From NCBI GenBank assembly GCA_001931905.2, contig MSJI02000348.1:1-36175 (forward strand): a DNA stretch of 36,175 nucleotides, in the 5' to 3' direction. Position numbers and translations under genes: made by a program. The notes below the pieces were generated by a model that saw nothing but the letters and a program-made list of their open reading frames with translations, was not told where the DNA came from and searched no databases. Of the stretch, positions 1 to 8,497 are shown one piece after another. Each line of letters opens with the position of its first letter. Within the stretch, counting starts at the first letter, position 1. This DNA comes from Cladosporium sp. IMV 00045. Its lineage: Eukaryota > Ascomycota > Dothideomycetes > Cladosporiales > Cladosporiaceae.

Positions 1-690
1 ACTCCTTGTCACAGACAAAAGCAAGGCTGGCAAGCTATGCCCAGGCTTGTGTGGAGTTCTCCATGAATCTCCGGTCCCCAACAAAAATGGAGGACATGGA
101 GTTATGAGCATGGGGCATCCGACATCCATGCGGCTCTGTCAGTGGCTGTTGAGTTTGGTAGCCCGAAGTTTCGCAGCAGCCCGGGAAAAGCTTGGATCGT
201 TGACGCTTCGGTATGCTTTCTGATTGATACAAGCCGACGTTCCTGCGAGGGGACAGCCAATCAGAATATCAATGCTGAATCCCTCACTCACCTAGAGCGA
301 TTTCGCTTCCGGCACGTTGAAACGTCGGCACAGAACAATTTTCACGCGCCCGTGGAGACTGACCTTGCCACTCACGTCGTTTACCACACGATGCTATCTT
401 TATGCACGGGTTTTTGCATGCCGGTTACGCGGAAGGTAGTCTGAGCGCCAGACTCTCTACAATCATCAAGAACGTGCCGGAAAGCTTTCGCCTAGATAGC
501 CACGCATTCATAGAAGACACTAAGAATGGCGAAGAACACGCTAAGCAAGATTGCCAGTGATCAAGCTCCACATTCTAATCGGTCCGAAAGCTTGAGAGGC
601 CCACTATCAAGCCGCTCGACGTCCAATCGTGCGGCCATCAGCGGCAAGGTGACGGCACACTTCGCGGGCGACACGAGGAACCCGCACGAT
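1..690. other. Intergenic, no gene seen
   Basis: No convincing coding region is visible. The open frames here lack an ATG or resemble no protein I know, and none combines with plausible introns. The right end passes into the promoter of the sugar porter that starts at 908. Confidence 0.5.
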
Positions 691-698
691 GATGACCC

Positions 699-832
699 GC
701 GGGGAGCGCTGGAACGTCTGGAGCAGCCTGGAGGTTGAGGAGGACCGGTGGAGGACCGGCATGGTGTCACGTTTTCTCCGCCGTCCCTGGGCCTGGGGTA
801 TAAAACCGATGTGATCAGCACCCCAGGGACGG
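699..832 (+). promoter_or_regulatory. Sugar-porter promoter: TATA box inside an inverted repeat, CreA-like motifs
   Basis: A TATAAAA box lies at 799-805, about 100 bp before the ATG at 908. It sits in the loop of a perfect 11-bp inverted repeat, CCGTCCCTGGG (781-791) and CCCAGGGACGG (822-832). Matches to the CreA carbon-repressor consensus SYGGRG occur at 699-704 (GCGGGG), 748-753 (GTGGAG), 793-798 (CTGGGG) and, on the other strand, 821-826. GGAGGACCGG is repeated at 739-748 and 750-759. The motifs are seen directly. Glucose repression of the gene is inferred. Confidence 0.6.
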
Positions 833-907
833 AGCGGTTGTCTTCCTCAACTACTCAGTCCCTATTCATCAATAAAGGCCTCTTCACAAGAGCGTCTCCT
901 TACCAAC

Positions 908-2686
908 ATGTCTAAGAAGAACTTGCAGGCCGATGGCCACACCGAGAACGTTGAGCACAGCGAGACCAACTTCGGCAAGGATGGCGAGGACATCCAGCTG
1001 GCCGTCCGCTCTGGCAGCACCGCCCACGTCACGAACACTGCGGAGGCCATTGATATCGCGAAGAATGGAGGCTGGGAGGCAGATGCACTGATCAAGGAGC
1101 TCGAACAAGAGGTCGATCGTGAAGGCGCGAAGCCTGGCATGTTCGACATCGAATTCGCGAACCCCAAAACGTTCACCATTTTCCTGGTCATCTTTGCGTC
1201 CATGGGTGGTCTTCTTTCTGGTCTCGATCAATCTCTCATCTCTGGCGCCAACCTTTTCCTGCCCAACCCCGACCAATTGGATTTGACTGAACACCAGAAC
1301 AGCTTAGTCAACGCTGCTATGCCTCTCGGTGCCATTGGTGGCGCCCTTCTTATCTCTCCCTGCAACGAGCTGTTCGGTCGCCGTTGGGCCATCCTGATTT
1401 CTTGTATCTTCTACACCATTGGCGGTGCTCTTTGCGCCGGTGCAATCAACTTTGCCATGATCGTTGTCGCCCGTCTCATCCTCGGCGCTGGCGTTGGTCT
1501 TGAGGGCGGTACCGTCCCTGTTTACGTCGCCGAGACCGTGGAGCGCAAAATTCGTGGTAACTTGGTCTCTCTTTACCAGCTCAACATCGCCCTTGGTGAA
1601 GTTCTTGGCTACGTCGTTGCCGCCATCTTCATCACCGTCCCCGGCAACTGGCGCTACATCCTTGGCAGCTCCCTTGTCTTCTCGACCATCATGGGCATCG
1701 GTATGCTCTACATGCCCGAATCGCCTCGTTACCTGCTGCACAAGGGTCGCACCCTCGACGCCTTCAAGGTGTGGAAGCGCATCAGAGGCATCAAGACCAT
1801 GGAGGCCCGCGAGGAGTTCTTCATCATGAAGGTCGGCATGGAGCAGGAGCACGCAGAAATCGCTGCTGGCTCTGGTTCCCGCAGCATGCCTTGGCTAGAT
1901 TTCTTCACCAAACCTAGAGCTCGCCGCGCAGTCATCTACGCCAATATCATGATCTTCCTGGGCCAGTTCACCGGAGTTAACGCTATTATGTACTATATGA
2001 GTACGCTTATGTCGCAAGTTGGCTTTGATGACATTCAAGCGAACTATATGTCGCTTGTTGGTGGTGGTGCACTTTTGATCGGCACCATCCCCGCTGCATT
2101 CCTCATGGAGACCTGTGGCCGTCGTTTCTGGGCAACCGTCACGCTGCCTGGGTTCTTCATTGGTCTAATGCTCACTGGTGTTTCATACTTCAAGACCTTC
2201 GACGACAACCAAACCGGCAGACTGGGCCTTTACTTTACCGGCATGATCCTCTACATGTTGTTCTTCGGTTGCTACGCCACGCTGACCTGGGTCATTCCCT
2301 CGGAGTCTTACCCCACCTACCTGTGCTCATACGGTATGACCACTTCGTCTGGTTTCCTCTTCCTGTGCTCTTTCACCATCACCTACAACTTTAGGTCGAT
2401 GCAGGAAGCCATGACCAAGCAGGGTGTGAGCATGGGTTTCTTTGGAGGAATTGCACTTTTGGGTTGGGTCTACCAGCTTCTGTTCATGCCTGAGACCAAG
2501 GGCAAGACCCTCGAAGAGATTGATCTCATCTTCGAGCAGCCGACCAGCAAGATCGTCGCCCAGAACCTGAGGAACATCAAACAGACCACTTCCGACTTGT
2601 TGGCCTTTAGACTGAAGAAGGTGTTCGTCGACGACAACAAGAAGATGGCGGCTGTTGGCTTGACCGAGGAGAGGTTCGGTCACTAG
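908..2686 (+). CDS. MFS sugar/polyol:H+ symporter
   Basis: This is a 592-residue, intronless sugar porter of the plasma membrane, predicted to have 12 membrane segments and to move a sugar or polyol with protons. Family signatures are clear: GRR near residues 157-159 between helices 2 and 3, a G-rich helix 4 followed by VPVYVAE, PESPRYL at 270-276, the GQFTGVNAIMYYMS helix 7 region, and PETKGKTLEEID from 528. A hydrophilic N-terminus of about 88 residues precedes the first helix, and a cytoplasmic tail of about 50 residues follows the last; both are rather long for the family. The start has the good context CCAACATG and follows a pyrimidine-rich leader and a TATA box at 799. The substrate cannot be told from sequence. 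Flanking CreA-like motifs suggest repression on glucose. Confidence 0.92.
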   Translation: MSKKNLQADGHTENVEHSETNFGKDGEDIQLAVRSGSTAHVTNTAEAIDIAKNGGWEADALIKELEQEVDREGAKPGMFDIEFANPKTFTIFLVIFASMGGLLSGLDQSLISGANLFLPNPDQLDLTEHQNSLVNAAMPLGAIGGALLISPCNELFGRRWAILISCIFYTIGGALCAGAINFAMIVVARLILGAGVGLEGGTVPVYVAETVERKIRGNLVSLYQLNIALGEVLGYVVAAIFITVPGNWRYILGSSLVFSTIMGIGMLYMPESPRYLLHKGRTLDAFKVWKRIRGIKTMEAREEFFIMKVGMEQEHAEIAAGSGSRSMPWLDFFTKPRARRAVIYANIMIFLGQFTGVNAIMYYMSTLMSQVGFDDIQANYMSLVGGGALLIGTIPAAFLMETCGRRFWATVTLPGFFIGLMLTGVSYFKTFDDNQTGRLGLYFTGMILYMLFFGCYATLTWVIPSESYPTYLCSYGMTTSSGFLFLCSFTITYNFRSMQEAMTKQGVSMGFFGGIALLGWVYQLLFMPETKGKTLEEIDLIFEQPTSKIVAQNLRNIKQTTSDLLAFRLKKVFVDDNKKMAAVGLTEERFGH

Positions 2687-3169
2687 AAGGACTCACGATA
2701 AACGCATAGACGCATAGATGTATATGAGCATTATAGAATTATAATTCACACCTCACATTTACGCTTGAAAGGATACCTTGCTCACAATTGCGGCAGCATA
2801 AGACCTCCTTCAAAACCTTGCGACATTTACGCCGCAATACATCTTGCAAGTATCAATTGCCCGCCGTGCCATCGCAAGGAAGGAGGTACCCGACGCCATC
2901 ATTCCGCAAATTAGGAAGTCACGACCACGTTGGTTTAAGCTTGACTTGACCTCACGTCAAGCTCGACCGACCACACAACACCGTATTTGCCTCCAGCCAA
3001 CAAATCATCGCCGGTCCTTCAAACAAACATTGCATCAAGCGGTGTCAACCAGTCTTATTATTACAGCTCACGCGAAGCGCTCAATCTACCGTCGCTTAAC
3101 ATCACCGCCCCTCCAGTCGCATTCATCCCCGCCGAACGTCCCTATACTACCGACGAATAACACATCACA

Positions 3170-4589
3170 ATGGCCAGACATGGCCGCCGTCGCAGTCGCC
3201 GAAGATCGTGGGAAGTCGCCGGTGCCGCCATCACTGTCCGCGTTGGCAGCCGAAACAGCTCGCAAAAGTATTATGAGATTCAGCTCACTGGACCAAGAGA
3301 CGCCGGTCGCTTCGCACGCATCGTCGACGATCTCACCCACTCGCATCCTGATGATCCGCTCATAATCTCAATCAATGGCCATCAGACATGGCTTAAAGAA
3401 ATCCTGTCTCCATGCTTCGATGGCTTCTGGAATCAGATCAGCGAAGTGAGCCGCGAAGTTCAGTTTGCAGACACTGCGAAGTTTCCGGAGAAAGCTTCCA
3501 AGCGAGGACAGTCTGCACCCTGGTTCTTTCATCGTGGACCAGATGAACGTACCGCAAGTATACTTCTGGTCTGTCGGACTGGAGCCGCCCGAGATGCATC
3601 GGCGCGAGACACCTGTCATCCAACTGTACAGATTAAGGGTCGGAGTGTGGTTCTGCAGACGAGGCGCCTGTAGACTCAACCGTGCTGTCAGCACAACCAT
3701 CATTTTCACCCGCCAAACACCCGTCGCTGAGCATATTGTGAGCGAAATCCTCTTCAAGGATCTCTACAAATCTGAGGATTTTCACCAAGATCGTGAGGAC
3801 GAGGAAGGTGTTTGCTGGACTTTCGGTCATCTATATTGGCTGCTTACCGACTGGCAAAATGTCATCCGCGAGGTCAAGGCTCGCTTGGACGAAGCTGAGA
3901 TAAACTCTAGCGGTCGACACTCCCCGGTCAAACTGCGTACCAGAACGATGCACATCGAGGTGGACCGCATATATGAGCTGCAAGAGTATCTCCGCTTCCA
4001 TTCCCGATCGTTCAAGAAACTGGCGAAGCTCAAGGAGAGCATTCCGCTGGAAGAGCAGAATGATCCTCTCTGGAACGACATCGAAGACACTGTGGACGAT
4101 CTCGATCAGTTCGACTTCTCGCTTGACAATCTGAAAGAGCGTTTTCTCAACCTACTGGATCTTGAGTTCAACATACAGAACGCCGACCAAAGCGAAGACA
4201 GCTCCTTCCTCGCCGTCATCGCTACGCTGTTCCTCCCCGTCTCCTTCCTGGCCTCGGTCTTTGGCATCCAAAACATCAACTGGCCACCCAGATGGTACAT
4301 GTATTCAGCGCTGCCAATCTTCATCGCTTCCTGCATTTTTGTTACGGTATTTCCGTTCAGTGTTCGCAGATACCAGAAGACACGATATGGTATTGAGTCG
4401 TCGAAAATATTGCTGCTGCAGCGCGACTTCACTATGCTGGGCAGCGAATTGCCAGACAGTGTTGATGTGCCTGGAAACAATCGGTTAGGAAGGATGAAGG
4501 ATCTGGCGCAGAGGCAGTCTGTGGGCGAGGACTTGGGAGATTCTGCGTACAAGACGAGGAGCCGTAGTCGCGGATGGGGCGAAAAGTGA
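3170..4589 (+). CDS. CorA-like Mg2+ transporter family protein (5' exon model uncertain)
   Basis: The certain part is the frame ending at 4589. It holds an acidic, helical cytoplasmic domain followed by two membrane helices close to the C-terminus (FLAVIATLFLPVS and WYMYSALPIFIAS), the layout of CorA/ZntB-like proteins. The canonical GMN loop after the first helix is replaced by FGIQN. The frame starting at ATG 3170 reads well to about 3445. I join 3170-3445 to 3543-4589 across a GTGAGC...CCAG intron of 97 nt, giving 440 residues with the helices near 313-333 and 343-366. This removes a segment that also looks fairly coding in the first frame, and no good branch site is visible. A frameshift, or a start in the second frame at 3465 or 3543, remains possible. 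The lost GMN argues against assuming classical Mg2+ selectivity. Confidence 0.6.
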
Positions 4590-5030
4590 TCGCAGACTAT
4601 TGAAGAAGGTTGACTTTAGCTCGAATGACTTACAGGGGTTCTGTAACTCTACTTGCTAGCTGATGCTGTACGAATGTTCGTGATAACTTTGTTTCTTCAA
4701 CATCCTTCGGGTTAGGGTTGGGGTAACTATGGTCCGCCAATATTACTGCCCAAGACCTATTTGTCGCCTTGCGCCCTTACAAACTATTCCATGGTTTTGC
4801 CTTGCCCTGTCGTCTATATGTAGCTGGCATCTTGCAAGCAAAGCTTCGATCGTCGCAACACTGCGATCAACTCCGGTTCTGGACCACAATTCACAAAGCT
4901 GAAGCCCGCGGCCTGTCGCCCATAATCAAGTCCACCAGCCCAACCACACCCAAAAACATTGCAAAAACCGACGAATAGATATGATCCGTCTGATTAATCC
5001 AGAACATCGGGATCTGGAGCAAATGAAAGC
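4590..5030. other. Intergenic with a short telomere-like motif
   Basis: No gene is seen. Two TTAGGG-like units (GGGTTAGGGTTGGGG) stand at about 4709-4723. They are too short to call a telomeric array and could be a binding site for a telomere-repeat-type factor. Confidence 0.4.
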
Positions 5031-5039
5031 AAAAAAAAA
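5031..5039 (-). terminator. RNA polymerase III terminator of the tRNA gene
   Basis: There are nine A residues on the plus strand, so nine T on the transcribed strand, directly after the tRNA discriminator base. This is the usual Pol III stop and supports the tRNA gene being a genuine Pol III unit. Confidence 0.85.
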
Positions 5040-5176
5040 TGGACACTGTGGGAATTGAACCCACGACCTTTCACATGAGCGAAGATGCGAAGCGACTGAA
5101 TATTTGTTAGTAAGAATTCGGAAGTTGGAGAGATGAGCAGTGAGTCTTACAAATCATACCCCTAGACCAAGTGCCC
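5040..5176 (-). tRNA. tRNA-Ala(CGC), interrupted twice
   Basis: Read on the minus strand, the acceptor arm GGGCACT pairs with AGTGTCC and includes the G3-U70 wobble pair, with discriminator A73. Both are alanine identity elements. The A box (TGGTCTAGGGG) and B box (GGTTCAATTCC) are intact, the T stem GTGGG/CCCAC is perfect, and a T9 terminator follows. The anticodon stem (TTCGC/GTGAA) and loop TTCGCAT with anticodon CGC form only if two segments are removed. One is 10 nt at the canonical 37/38 position (5076-5085). The other is 55 nt (5096-5150), between positions 27 and 28 in the 5' strand of the anticodon stem. The mature RNA would be 72 nt. The D and T arms also resemble fungal tRNA-Pro, but the anticodon and G3-U70 favour Ala. 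The gene could be inactive if the 55-nt insert is not removed. Confidence 0.75.
5096..5150 (-). other. 55-nt insert with spliceosomal intron signals inside the tRNA gene
   Basis: On the tRNA strand the insert begins GTAAGA, contains the perfect branch site TACTAAC (5112-5106) and ends TTCAG, with the branch A 10 nt before the last intron base. Its length matches the protein-gene introns of this window. Its exact removal restores a paired anticodon stem. tRNA introns of eukaryotes normally sit at 37/38 and are cut by the tRNA splicing endonuclease, so this one lies at the wrong place and carries the wrong signals. Confidence 0.7.
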
Positions 5177-5800
5177 TAGGTTGAGTGGCTTTTTCAACTG
5201 AAAACAATAGATATAGCCCAGCATTTCACCGGCTCACGGAGATTTGATTAATGCAGAATCGTCGGTTAACCTAATGCACTTTTGCATGCAATTTACGCGT
5301 CTCTGTCTATAGCGCGATCATGTTTTGTATGCTACATCAGTCTAAGAATTAAGGCACGAAATTCTCTCGATCATTCATCGTTCTCTCAATTGCATCGTTT
5401 GGGCTCGTTCATGAATCGACGTGCATCATGCAAAGATCTTTCTCACGAGACCTCCGATCTTACACTGTCAATAGTAGTAAGTTGTATTTGCAAGTTTCTG
5501 AGTTGCTTTCTGAGGTTGCTGCGAACAGAAGCGGGCAGATCCACGTGCTTTGATCGCGGTCCTTCTCACTGAGATCCAGTGAGATACGCGGTAACAAACC
5601 AACGTAAGTTAAACAGTTAAACATCTCATTGATCGCATTGGGAATATCGGCTGCTCTTCCGATCGAACTTGGCCAATTGCCATCGATGCATTGCTCAAAG
5701 CAAACAGTGCATACCTAAGAGAGTTCGCGTTGACTTGAACCGCGGCGGTGTCGTCTTCGCTATTACCCATAGTTGCCACTGCCCTCGCAAATGCCTCTCT
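5177..5800. other. Intergenic, no gene seen
   Basis: The segment is moderately AT-rich. Its open frames (for example 5282-5572) have no recognisable domain or intron signals. It holds the 5' flank of the minus-strand tRNA gene and runs into the decayed repeat. Confidence 0.4.
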
Positions 5801-5837
5801 TGGGAAGCGGCTCGCGAAAAGCACAGTGTCCTCGTGA

Positions 5838-6140
5838 TAGGGGTGGTGATATCAGCCGCTTTAGTGTATCCAGAACTTTACTTCAGTGAGATACAAGCTC
5901 AGAACGCCTTTCTTCTCCTGTAGCATAGGTGGTGGCATCAACCGCTTGGATACCTCCAATCGACGTAATTCCATTGAGAGACAATATCTGACTCCTCGCT
6001 TTCTCCGTGGCATTGGTGCAAGTATCAGCCGCTTCGATACCAAGAAGCGAACATACTGCCCTTGAGATGTCAGCTCAGCACGTCTCATTCCTCCAGTGAC
6101 ATTGTGCAAGTATGAGCTGCTTCAGTATACTCAGAACGTA
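5838..6140. repeat. Degenerate ~87-bp tandem repeat, about four units
   Basis: Related units are anchored on ATCAGCCGCTT-like sequence at 5851, 5937, 6024 and 6112, giving spacings of 86, 87 and 88 bp. Shared landmarks in order are GTGGCAT-GGTG, ATCARCCGCTT, a GATAC-like stretch, TTGAGAKA, and CTC-rich sequence. On the minus strand a frame stays open across two units, and its two 29-residue blocks both begin VSKRL and carry a later RKKGV-like stretch. This fits either an old minisatellite or the relic of a repeat-protein gene. No complete gene can be built. Confidence 0.6.
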
Positions 6141-6160
6141 GTGGTTCATTTGATTGAAGC

Positions 6161-6613
6161 GATTGGTCCATCGCTGACTGCAAGATAGTTGGAGGTCTTC
6201 CCCCGGAATTGTTAAAGTGTATCGTCGAGAGCGATGTCCTTGACAACCAAGACATTATCAATATCTCCCTAGTCTACTATAAGCTCAGAGGTATCTACCT
6301 GGATAGTCTGAAATTGAACGTTCGACGCTGGCGTTAAGGTCGCGAGCCTGGCATCTAGGACCAGATCGAACTCTCCACCGACAAATGGACGCAAGGCCTC
6401 TATACTGTGGGTTATTTCCCCGACGAACGCGAATTCTTCGGCAACGCCCAAGACAAGATTGGTGGAAAGGACACCTACCCGCTCATCAAACGCGTGAGCA
6501 ATCCGAATATCGTCAGACATTCATTCCAAGACAATTCCTTTCTACCCGGGCTCGAGCAGCTGCGCTACCAATTACTCATTTGTAAGTTTGTCAATGCCTT
6601 AAGATCAATGTGA
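6161..6613 (+). pseudogene. F-box protein gene remnant
   Basis: From about 6188 the plus strand encodes an F-box-like start, LPPELLKCIVESDV followed by DIINISLVYYKLRGIYL, the pattern of F-box subunits of SCF ubiquitin ligases. No ATG stands in frame; a stop lies at 6155. After about 50 residues there is a TAA, then a TAG 24 nt later. The same frame then continues coding-like, with a stretch reading GYFPDEREFFGNAQDK, up to a stop at 6611. A GTAAGT at 6581 could be an old donor. No intron of normal size removes the stops. I read it as a decayed gene. A spliced gene with missing exons is less likely. Function, if any, is unknown. Confidence 0.55.
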
Positions 6614-6659
6614 ACAGACATTCATTCATTGTTCATTTCTTCATCACGTCATGCAGTCT

Positions 6660-7096
6660 TCACTCATCATCTTTCTCCATCTCCAACGCACGCAGCGCCC
6701 TCTCCACCTCCCCCAAGCAGATTCGCTGCGGCCTATAGAGTGTTAGCGATGCACTGATGTGATGGTAGTAGCATCGTTATGCTTACCTGAGCCACTGAGG
6801 GCTCTTCCGCCGGCCTGGTGTAGATGGCGAGCTCCTGCTGTTGTTGTTGCTTCTGCTCCTGCTGCTGGCAGCTTTCGTTGTAGGTAGGAGGATGCTCAGC
6901 ATCCCTTCTCTGGCAGTCAACGAGGGTCTGTGATGCTATCAGCGACAGCCTTCTTTGCTAAACATGCTACTGGTCCTACCTGCTGATCGATCCTTGCGAC
7001 GTATTCTGGCGGCGCCGAAGCGTCGACGGGAACGGCGGGGGCGGGAGCGGCAGGTCTACTGCCACGGCGGGAGCGTGCTGTCTTCTTCGGCGCTAT
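6660..7096 (-). CDS. Small three-exon gene of unknown function, no visible ATG
   Basis: Three exons, 7096-6980, 6927-6787 and 6725-6660, are joined by introns of 52 nt (GTAGGA, branch CTGAT, end CACAG) and 61 nt (GTAAGC, branch GCTAAC, end GCAG). All junctions are phase 0, and one frame runs through to a TGA, giving about 107 residues. The protein has a basic, proline/alanine-rich N-terminus (APKKTARSRRGSRP), a PPTY motif, a glutamine-rich stretch (QQQEQKQQQQQ) and a charged helical C-terminus (GEVERALRALEMEKDDE). I recognise no family. Where MAPKKTARS would be expected, the first codon reads ATA. An unseen short upstream exon, a non-AUG start or loss of the start are the options. The upstream leader is rich in CACCAC and CTT repeats. 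The 3' end faces the F-box remnant. Confidence 0.5.
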
Positions 7097-7733
7097 TCTT
7101 ATGATACAATTGTATTCTTGGAAAGAGCGAGAGAGGGAGGATGTGGTGGTGGTCGTGGTGGTGGTGTCGGTGGCGGGTTGAGAGAAAACTCGCAAGGAAA
7201 GAAGAAGAAGAAGAGTTTTGATATTGCGCGAGCCTCGAGAATAACATGTAATACGGCCAGTGCGACATGAGTACCAACTGCATAACAGGAAGACGCGACC
7301 AAAGCAGCAGTGAGGTGTGGCGTCAGACACCTAACGTTACAACAATAGGTGCCTGGCCTCGTGCACAGACCTTCCGTTTTGCAGGATGAGAAGCCTCTCA
7401 TGCCTCTAGCTTTGCTCTCTCCTTCTACCACGCGCGATCGCGCAAACATCTGTGGTCGCTGAGGTAGCGAGGGTTGCCGCTGACTTAAGAGAGCAAGTCT
7501 TTTTAGATGCGGCGAAGGATTGGCCGTCCGCTCAAGCTCCTTCGAAAGCGGTGATGCTGGCGTGGTGAGCTGCGCTGTCCCCTCGATCCTAGCAGGGCCA
7601 CTGAGGTACGTCCCAATCCTCCCCGGTTTTCGCTGACATTTGGTGTAGGCCATCAGTCCTTCAGCCATGTGGCTGGATGGGATGCTGGAGGCCATTGTAA
7701 CCCTACCTTGAGGAAATAAGCACCCGCAACGGG

Positions 7734-7969
7734 TCATCGTGGCATGTTGAGTCTTGGGCACTCCAGGAACTGCTTCTTGTACGGCTCTGCACGGAAGTCA
7801 TGCGAACGGGTCTGCGGATGTAAAACCGGTGACGATTTTGGCACCTTGAAGTCGGATTAGCGAGGAGTGAACTGGTAAGAATGGCGGGTAGTTTGGGTAT
7901 TAAATAATGTCTTACTGTGCGATGAATCTCTTCCACGTGTGCTACTGTGTTATTGAGTACAGGGTACAT
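7734..7969 (-). CDS. Tiny two-exon hypothetical protein
   Basis: ATG at 7969 opens an 18-codon exon (7969-7916). A 71-nt intron follows, with donor GTAAGA, branch-like CGCTAATC and acceptor TTCAAG. The second exon (7844-7734) ends in TGA, for 54 residues in one phase-0 frame. The product starts MYPVLNNTVAHVEEIHRT and is rich in proline and basic residues, with no membrane segment, signal peptide or known domain. Support comes only from the well-formed intron and the clean junction. It may be part of a longer transcript, or a chance pairing of signals. Confidence 0.35.
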
Positions 7970-8497
7970 TGTCGGCGCACTTCAACACGCTGGCAGGCGC
8001 TCTCTTACAGGCTCTGAACTCAGATAGAAGCACACGATCGTAAAATACCTTTCGCAGCTTCCGGGCATCTCTTACTTCTTACATCGGATCGAGATTGTAT
8101 ATTGCAGTACAGTGCGATGGACGTAAGGTGAAGTGAGGTCGGATTTTGGATGTGGATCACACGGGTATGCCCGCTGCTGCACGACATCCCCAACACCACC
8201 AGCATGGAAACCAATGATAAAGTACGACCGAACGCATGCAAATCAGCGTTCAAGCCAGGCATGGCGGTCTCTTCAACGGATGTAGCGTGATGGCCCTGCT
8301 ATCTCCTCGAGGTCTGGACTTTCGGGTTCGCATCTGTGTTATCGGAGTTAGAGAGGTCTGCGGCCCCGTATCTCCGCCCGATGCGATGTCATAGACGCTC
8401 ATCATCCACGATGTTTAAATCCGCGCACTACGTGTACTTAAAGAGGAGGGATGACAACATACCGGAGTTCGAACAATCAACTTCACAAAAAACCAAC

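Noticed and set aside
142..444. Plus-strand frame of 100 codons upstream of the first porter
   Set aside because: It starts only at GTG, has no recognisable domain and no conserved-looking segment.
5040..5176. tRNA-Pro assignment
   Set aside because: D and T arms look Pro-like, but the anticodon reads CGC, and G3-U70 with A73 are alanine identity elements.
7099..7761. Minus-strand open frame of 220 codons overlapping both small genes
   Set aside because: Its 5' part overlaps the second exon of the tiny two-exon gene and its 3' part runs through the CT- and CACCAC-rich leader of the three-exon gene; composition is simple and no domain is visible.
8020..8262. 80-codon minus-strand frame with a hydrophobic N-terminal stretch, possible secreted peptide
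   Set aside because: The stretch is weak as a signal peptide, there are no paired cysteines or splice support, and it lies in the region upstream of an SDR gene.
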